This document shows, one piece after another, positions 6,601 to 10,980 of a stretch of 10,980 nucleotides of DNA. The position numbers and the translations under genes are program-made. How positions within the stretch are numbered: position 1 is the stretch's first letter; each line of letters opens with the position of its first letter. Under the pieces are notes generated by a model. It saw only the letters and a program-made list of their open reading frames with translations, was not told where the DNA came from and searched no databases. Source of the DNA: Thermacetogenium sp. UBA4966 (GTDB lineage: Bacteria > Bacillota > DSM-12270 > Thermacetogeniales > Thermacetogeniaceae); NCBI GenBank assembly GCA_002397275.1, contig DHAA01000130.1:1-10980 (forward strand), given 5' to 3'.

Positions 6601-8058
6601 CTACACGCTGTAGTTGGGAGCCTCTTTGGTGATATCTACGCTATGCGGGTGGTTTTCGCGCAAGGAAGCGTTGGTGATCCTGATAAACCTGGTTTTTTCC
6701 TGCAGTTCTTCTATATCTTTCACACCACAGTAGCCCATTCCGGCCCGCAGTCCGCCAATCAGCTGGTAGATGATTTCAGATACCGGACCGCGGTAGGGCA
6801 CGCGCCCTTCCACCCCTTCAGGCACAAGTTTTTCAGGGCCGTTCTCCTGAAAATACCTGTCCGCGCTGCCGGAACGCATCGCCCCCAGAGAACCCATCCC
6901 GCGGTAAACCTTATACTTTCTTCCCTGGTAAATCTCCACATCCCCGGGACTCTCTTCAGTACCCGCCAGCAGATTACCGAGCATAACGGCATTGGCGCCC
7001 GCGGCCAGAGCCTTGGTGATATCCCCGGAGTACTTGATGCCCCCGTCGGCGATGATCGGTTTGCCCAATTTTTTAGCCTCACAGGCACACTCATAAACCG
7101 CGGTAATTTGCGGAACACCGATACCGGCGACCACTCTTGTGGTGCAGATCGATCCGGGACCGATACCCACCTTGACCGCGTCGGCCCCGGCCTTAATCAG
7201 ATCCCGCGTCGCCTCAGCTGTGGCGATATTGCCTGCTATCAGAAACAGATCCGGATATGCGCTTCTGATTGTTTCCACCGCCTGCAGAACGCCGGCGGAG
7301 TGTCCATGCGCAGTGTCTACAACGATGACGTCGGCCCCGGCCTGCACCAGAGCGCTTAGCCGATCCTTATATTCCGCGCCTACCCCGATGGCTGCGGCAA
7401 CTCGCAAACGGCCCTTTTTATCTTTGGCTGAATTAGGGTACTGGCGGGCCTTTTCTATATCCTTGATCGTAATCAGGCCGCGCAGATTGTACTCATCATC
7501 GACAATGGGCAGCTTTTCAATTTTATGCTGCCGCAAGATCATTCTAGCCTCTTGAAGAGTGGTTCCTTCAGGGGCTATGATCAGTTTATCCTTTGTCATT
7601 ACTTCATCGATGGGGCGTTCTAAATTATCCTCGAAACGAAGATCACGATTGGTGATAATTCCAACCAGTTTCCCGGCAACAGTGATCGGTATCCCGGAGA
7701 TATGGTAATGCTCCATCATCTTCAGGGCATCGCTGAGCAGGTGGCGGGGGGACAAGGAAATAGGGTCGGTAATAATTCCATGTTCAGAACGCTTAACCCG
7801 ATCTACCTCAGCGGCCTGCTGTTCAATACTCATATTTTTATGAATAACACCGAGGCCGCCTTCTCTGGCCATAGCGATAGCCATCCTGCTCTGGGTTACC
7901 GTATCCATCCCCGCGCTGAATATCGGTATATTCAATCTGAAATTATTATTTAAATCTGTGACAACATCAACATTCCGGGGTAAGACCGAGGATTTTCCTG
8001 GCACCAACAGTACATCATCAAATGTAAGACCAATTTTTGCAAACTTTTCTTCGTTCAA
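6601..8058 (-). CDS. guaB: Inosine-5'-monophosphate dehydrogenase
   Basis: Oxidises IMP to XMP with NAD+, the committed step of guanine nucleotide synthesis. The 485 residues match the usual bacterial length. The TIM barrel is split by two CBS domains at about 93-205 (ISLSPRHLLSDALKMM to GLITIKDIEKA), which usually bind adenine or guanine nucleotides to regulate the enzyme. The catalytic cysteine is C305 in GSICTTRV. The IMP site includes DGGIKYSGD (338-346) and YRGMGSLGAM (385-394), and the mobile flap has the arginine R419 in VEGRVPYRG. The start is TTG at 8058, with AGAGGGG 7 bases upstream. The promoter is in front of it. It ends 16 bp before the MoxR gene and may be cotranscribed with it. 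No guaA is present. No guanine riboswitch is seen in the 77-bp leader. Confidence 0.98.
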   Translation of the reverse strand: MNEEKFAKIGLTFDDVLLVPGKSSVLPRNVDVVTDLNNNFRLNIPIFSAGMDTVTQSRMAIAMAREGGLGVIHKNMSIEQQAAEVDRVKRSEHGIITDPISLSPRHLLSDALKMMEHYHISGIPITVAGKLVGIITNRDLRFEDNLERPIDEVMTKDKLIIAPEGTTLQEARMILRQHKIEKLPIVDDEYNLRGLITIKDIEKARQYPNSAKDKKGRLRVAAAIGVGAEYKDRLSALVQAGADVIVVDTAHGHSAGVLQAVETIRSAYPDLFLIAGNIATAEATRDLIKAGADAVKVGIGPGSICTTRVVAGIGVPQITAVYECACEAKKLGKPIIADGGIKYSGDITKALAAGANAVMLGNLLAGTEESPGDVEIYQGRKYKVYRGMGSLGAMRSGSADRYFQENGPEKLVPEGVEGRVPYRGPVSEIIYQLIGGLRAGMGYCGVKDIEELQEKTRFIRITNASLRENHPHSVDITKEAPNYSV

Positions 8059-8094
8059 AATGAATCCCCTCTTTCCATCTAGCTGTTAATCTCT

Positions 8095-8123
8095 ATATTA
8101 GCACCTTTATTCTGGGGAAACAA
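8095..8123 (-). promoter_or_regulatory. Sigma-A-type promoter of guaB
   Basis: -35 TTGTTT (8123-8118) and -10 TAATAT (8100-8095) are spaced by 17 bp, with an extended TG before the -10. The promoter lies in the 77-bp gap after cobC, in which no terminator hairpin is seen. guaB can thus be transcribed apart from the cobalamin genes and may also receive readthrough. Confidence 0.75.
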
Positions 8124-8135
8124 TATATTAGTGCA

Positions 8136-8750
8136 TCAGATACCGCGCAAATGGCTTGTCCCGTTAAGCAGCGCCAGCACGGTATATCCTTGCGGGTGGT
8201 ATTCGATGATATTGAGGGCGGTATTGTCCTGGCGAATCTGAAAAGCGTGGTTTAGATCAATATCCAGCAGTCCGCAAACGACAGCCCTGATCGTGCCGCC
8301 GTGGGCCACGGTGATAATTGTCCCTGGGTCGTTTTCAGCCAATAACTCCAGTATTTTTCTATATGCCCTTTCTTTCAAATCCTGAAAGCTCTCGCCGCCG
8401 GGTATCCTAACTTTACCAGGATGATCATACCACTCTGCAGCCACGTCCTTGAATTGTTCCATGATTTCCCTGTGGGTTAGCCCCTCCCAGGCGCCAAAAT
8501 TGATCTCCCGCAGCTCTTTCGACACTTGCACGGGAAGGCCGTGCGGCGCGGCGAGTATGCTTGCTGTTTCCGCAGCCCGTGTTAAGTCGCTGGAGTAGAC
8601 GGCCTTAATCTCTTCTGTGTGCAGGCTCTTGGACAGGAGCTGTGCCTGCTTGCGCCCTTTTTCACTGAGTTCTATATCTGTATGCCCCTGGTAGCGGGAA
8701 ATGTGATTCCAAACAGTTTCACCATGTCGTACGAGAAGCAGCTTCGTCAT
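8136..8750 (-). CDS. cobC: Alpha-ribazole phosphatase-like histidine phosphatase
   Basis: A 204-residue member of the histidine phosphatase superfamily. It starts with LLLVRHGETVWN, in which H9 of R8-H9-G10 is the phosphohistidine. A second conserved histidine is in VAHGGTIRA (148-156). E83 in LREINFGAWEG is the likely proton donor region, and R58 lies in SSDLTRAAETA. CobC removes phosphate from alpha-ribazole-5'-phosphate or from adenosylcobalamin-5'-phosphate in the last steps of coenzyme B12 assembly. Close relatives act on phosphoglycerate or other phosphates, so sequence alone cannot exclude them. The placement directly after cobS, 15 bp away, decides for CobC. The ATG at 8750 has AGGAGG 7 bases upstream. 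Confidence 0.85.
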   Translation of the reverse strand: MTKLLLVRHGETVWNHISRYQGHTDIELSEKGRKQAQLLSKSLHTEEIKAVYSSDLTRAAETASILAAPHGLPVQVSKELREINFGAWEGLTHREIMEQFKDVAAEWYDHPGKVRIPGGESFQDLKERAYRKILELLAENDPGTIITVAHGGTIRAVVCGLLDIDLNHAFQIRQDNTALNIIEYHPQGYTVLALLNGTSHLRGI

Positions 8751-8765
8751 CCCTAAACCTCCTGT

Positions 8766-9497
8766 TTATACTATAATTAAGGCGGCTAAAAGAGCAAAAA
8801 TCTCTGTCAGTTCACAGGCTGCGCCGTATGTATCTCCGGTGAGCCCGCCCAACAGCCGGGAAAGCCGGCCGGCAAGGAGAAAACAGAAAACACCGGCCGA
8901 CAAGAAGATATAGAGCCCCTCAATTTGAGCGAGAGCAAAGAGGATCACGATGGTTATGCCGGTTGTAACGCCGAAAAGGGATATATTGTTATAAGAGCTG
9001 AACAGTTTGCCCAGTCCCTCCCGGCGGGCATAGGGGTAAAACACCTGCATCCAGACCATCGACTGTCTTCCCAGGACAGGAGCGGCGACCAGGAAGATGA
9101 GCATCCTCGGATCCATTTGGGCATAAACGCTGTACTTAACCAGCAAAACCACCACAGCTCCCAGCACCCCAAAAGCGCCCGGATTGGTATCTTTCATGAT
9201 CTCCAATCTGCGTTGCGGAGTCATCCCCCCGTAAATACCGTCGACCGTATCGATCAACCCATCCAGATGCAGGCCGCCTGTCAGCAGTACATAGATTAAA
9301 AGCAGGAGAGCAGCGGTAACCGGCCGCGGGAATATCATTTCCAGCAAAATATAACTCCCCCATAGAATTCCCCCGATAATTAAGCCGATAATGGGGAAAA
9401 AGAAGACGCACTTCTGGAAATCCTCTTTCGTGTAGCTGCTCTTATTGCATATCGGTATGCGGGTAAGAAAAGTTAACGCAACAAAGAAATATTTCAT
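8766..9497 (-). CDS. cobS: Adenosylcobinamide-GDP ribazoletransferase
   Basis: A polytopic membrane enzyme of 243 residues that joins alpha-ribazole (or its phosphate) to adenosylcobinamide-GDP to make adenosylcobalamin (phosphate) with release of GMP. The hallmark is GGLHLDGLIDTVDGIYGG at 74-91, with acidic residues D79, D83 and D86 and H77 for metal and substrate. MKDTNPGAFGVLG follows at 101-113. Hydrophobic segments include roughly 33-55, 60-73, 108-124, 131-146 and several to the end. The length is normal. The ATG at 9497 has only a weak site (AAGGG, 10 bases away), unlike its neighbours. It lies 21 bp after cobU and upstream of cobC, giving the three genes one operon order. Confidence 0.95.
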   Translation of the reverse strand: MKYFFVALTFLTRIPICNKSSYTKEDFQKCVFFFPIIGLIIGGILWGSYILLEMIFPRPVTAALLLLIYVLLTGGLHLDGLIDTVDGIYGGMTPQRRLEIMKDTNPGAFGVLGAVVVLLVKYSVYAQMDPRMLIFLVAAPVLGRQSMVWMQVFYPYARREGLGKLFSSYNNISLFGVTTGITIVILFALAQIEGLYIFLSAGVFCFLLAGRLSRLLGGLTGDTYGAACELTEIFALLAALIIV

Positions 9498-9518
9498 CGG
9501 CTATTTTCCCTTCAGTAT

Positions 9519-10091
9519 CTATAGATGATCGGTAACGCACAGCTTTTTGAGATCAAGAGGCACCCCTGATACCAAAAAAAAGGCATGATCCGCTTCTCTG
9601 GCCATAATTTGATTCGCCCAGCCGACCATATCACGGAAAAGCCGCGCCTGCGGATACTCCGGAACCACGCCAAGCCCCAGTTCATTGGATACGATGATCA
9701 CATCTGCGCAGGATTCCCGCGCTAAACGCGCCAGGCTTTTCAACTCCAAGAGCAGATCATCCTCAGAAAGTCCCCCATTTTCTCCTGCGGATGGGGGAAA
9801 GAGCAAATTGGAGATGAGCAGAGTGAGGCAATCGATGAGCACCATCCCCTCTTCCTTGCCGATGTCTTCCAGTACCGACGTCACCCGATAGGGCTCCTCA
9901 ATAGTGATCCATGAGGCCGGCCGCCTTTTTTGGTGTTCTTTGATCCTCGTCGCCATTTCCTCATCCAACGCCTCCGCGGTGGCGATATATCTTACTTCTT
10001 TACCGGAATTCAATGCTAGTCTTTCGGCAAAACTGCTTTTACCGCTTCTGGCGCCGCCTGTGATGAAATGAAAATTACCGCGCTTGCTCAA
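9519..10091 (-). CDS. cobU: Adenosylcobinamide kinase / adenosylcobinamide-phosphate guanylyltransferase
   Basis: A cytoplasmic bifunctional enzyme (190 residues, family 180-190). It phosphorylates adenosylcobinamide with NTP and then transfers GMP from GTP to give adenosylcobinamide-GDP, the CobS substrate. The P-loop GGARSGKS is at 12-19. The guanylylated histidine is H53 in RIKEHQKRRP, equal to the RIxxHRxxRP motif of other CobU proteins. The family segments VSNELGLGVVPEYPQARLFRD and SGVPLDLK are present near 133-183. The start is TTG at 10091: GAGGAG is 9 bases upstream, and the methyltransferase stop is only 6 bases away. cobT, which makes alpha-ribazole phosphate, is not in the window. 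Confidence 0.95.
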   Translation of the reverse strand: MSKRGNFHFITGGARSGKSSFAERLALNSGKEVRYIATAEALDEEMATRIKEHQKRRPASWITIEEPYRVTSVLEDIGKEEGMVLIDCLTLLISNLLFPPSAGENGGLSEDDLLLELKSLARLARESCADVIIVSNELGLGVVPEYPQARLFRDMVGWANQIMAREADHAFFLVSGVPLDLKKLCVTDHL

Positions 10092-10097
10092 AAAAGC

Positions 10098-10862
10098 TCA
10101 CTCCTCTGGTACAGATTTTTGTGCGAGATAAACAACGCGTGGTGTTCGCTGATCAGGAGCATAAAATGTAAAGGAGCGATAGGTTTTCATCTCCGTAAAA
10201 CCTGAAGCGGACAGCAGGGGGACTATATCTTCGCCGTCATATATTCTCTCCTTGTGTATTTCAGAGAAGTATTCCTCCTGCTCTCCCCTATCCCCTTTGA
10301 TCTTACCTTCAATATGAATCTCCCATAACTGTTCCTCTTCTATGTATTTGGTGCGCCAGGACAGAGAGTAACCGTCCTCCTCCGCTGTGAATAGCTCCTC
10401 GTTATCTGCAAGCAGGCGCGGCAGATAATTGAGATCAAATACAAAAAATCCCCCTTCATTAAGGCTCCTATAGACAGATTGGAAGGCAGATTGCAGGTCT
10501 TTTAAATCTAAAATGTAGTTGAACCCGTCCTGGAAGCAGACGGCTAGATCAACTTGATCAGGCAGTCGGAAACAGCACAGATCACCCTGCTCAAAGTCAA
10601 TCCTGTATCCCTGCTCAGCCGTCTTGCGGCGGGCGATATTCAGCATTTCATCAGAGAGATCCAGTCCGATAACCCTGTAGCCGCGTTTTAACCAGGGGAT
10701 TGTTGAATTACCGGTGCCGCAAGCAAGATCCAACACAGAATAAATCTCACCCTGAGAACGGACGATCAGCTCTTCCACATAAGCTGTCCAAGCCTCATAA
10801 TCGATCCCCTGCATGAGCAGATCATAAAATAAGGCTAACTTTTCATAACCGGTTGCCTTCAC
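10098..10862 (-). CDS. Class I SAM-dependent methyltransferase, substrate unknown
   Basis: A 254-residue soluble protein counted from GTG at 10862. Motif I, VLDLACGTGNS, is at about 43-53, followed by the ribose-binding acidic residue in GLDLSDEML (66-74), then a DLCCFRLP strand (about 94-101) and an aromatic, charge-rich C-terminal half (about 155-250) that should form the acceptor side. The N-terminal part (YEKLALFYDLLMQGIDYEAW) is common in small-molecule methyltransferases. I preferred this GTG to another in frame three codons upstream (10871), because AGGAGTGA at 10868-10875 is 8 bases before it and overlaps the upstream GTG. It is 28 bp after the partial gene and 6 bp before cobU, so it is in the cobalamin operon. 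It does not look like a precorrin methyltransferase (no CobA-type tetrapyrrole motifs). A link to cobalamin metabolism is a guess from position. Confidence 0.85.
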   Translation of the reverse strand: MKATGYEKLALFYDLLMQGIDYEAWTAYVEELIVRSQGEIYSVLDLACGTGNSTIPWLKRGYRVIGLDLSDEMLNIARRKTAEQGYRIDFEQGDLCCFRLPDQVDLAVCFQDGFNYILDLKDLQSAFQSVYRSLNEGGFFVFDLNYLPRLLADNEELFTAEEDGYSLSWRTKYIEEEQLWEIHIEGKIKGDRGEQEEYFSEIHKERIYDGEDIVPLLSASGFTEMKTYRSFTFYAPDQRTPRVVYLAQKSVPEE

Positions 10863-10867
10863 TGTCT

Positions 10868-10875
10868 TCACTCCT
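10868..10875 (-). promoter_or_regulatory. Ribosome binding site that decides the methyltransferase start
   Basis: Minus-strand AGGAGTGA with its GGAG core 8 bases before GTG at 10862. The other in-frame GTG (10869-10871) lies within the site. Confidence 0.6.
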
Positions 10876-10890
10876 GATGCCAGGCAGAGT

Positions 10891-10980
10891 TTAATGCAAA
10901 AACTGTTTTCTGATGATCTTTTCCAGGTGTGCCAGAGTATAGCACTCGTACATCTGGGAATAACGCTTAAATTTTTGCAC
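10891..10980 (-). CDS. C-terminal 29 codons of an unidentified protein
   Basis: An open frame enters from the right edge and ends at TAA (10891-10893). The last residues are KFKRYSQMYECYTLAHLEK, then IIRKQFLH. The segment is basic, rich in aromatic residues and probably helical. I do not recognise a family. The frame is in the operon orientation and ends 28 bp before the methyltransferase. The first triplet in the window is GTG, but with no sequence upstream I cannot tell whether it is a start, so the gene is taken as cut by the window. Confidence 0.5.
   Translation of the reverse strand: MQKFKRYSQMYECYTLAHLEKIIRKQFLH

Noticed and set aside
6643..7359. 238-codon plus-strand reading frame opposite guaB
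   Set aside because: It lies wholly antisense to a complete, well-conserved guaB. Its translation has no recognisable domain, and the other long frames in this region are likewise shadows.
8059..8135. Guanine riboswitch ahead of guaB
   Set aside because: The 77-bp gap is largely taken up by the promoter and ribosome binding site, and no purine-riboswitch stems are visible.
8136..8750. Phosphoglycerate mutase (gpmB) for the RHG-motif protein
   Set aside because: Sequence alone allows it, but the immediate succession after cobU and cobS favours alpha-ribazole phosphatase.

Overview
The window suggests a Gram-positive, clostridia-like (Firmicutes) chromosome. All eleven complete genes and one partial gene are on the minus strand. 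They are tightly packed, with strong AGGAGG-type ribosome binding sites, and four start at TTG (the Nudix gene, the VWA gene, guaB and cobU). The content is mostly core or anaerobe-type metabolism. I see no transposase, integrase, CRISPR array, tRNA or rRNA gene.

In transcription order (high to low coordinates), the window opens with the last 29 codons of an unidentified protein and a class I SAM-dependent methyltransferase. Three genes of cobalamin nucleotide-loop assembly follow: cobU, cobS and a cobC-like phosphatase. CobU activates adenosylcobinamide to the GDP form, CobS joins it to alpha-ribazole (phosphate), and CobC removes the phosphate. The intergenic gaps here are 6 to 28 bp, so this is one operon entering from beyond the right edge. 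guaB (IMP dehydrogenase) follows behind its own sigma-A-like promoter. A MoxR-type AAA+ ATPase and a CoxE-like von Willebrand A protein come next, both close-spaced behind guaB.

A new unit begins with a short MgtC/SapB-family membrane protein. Its promoter has a consensus -35, and its -10 lies inside a perfect 17-bp palindrome. A third copy of the half-site lies 22 bp away. This is the clearest regulatory signal in the window. A 232-bp gap with an 84-bp near-palindromic element separates this gene from galT and glgA. galT and glgA overlap by 19 bp and are followed by a clear Rho-independent terminator. The last gene is a Nudix hydrolase. The final 250 bases have no convincing gene but do contain a spaced inverted repeat.

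I did not find a clearly new multi-gene system. The items most worth a second look are the phased operator at the MgtC-family gene, the two structured intergenic elements (3612-3695 and 36-173), the galT-glgA fusion-like overlap, and the MoxR/VWA pair with no visible client enzyme.
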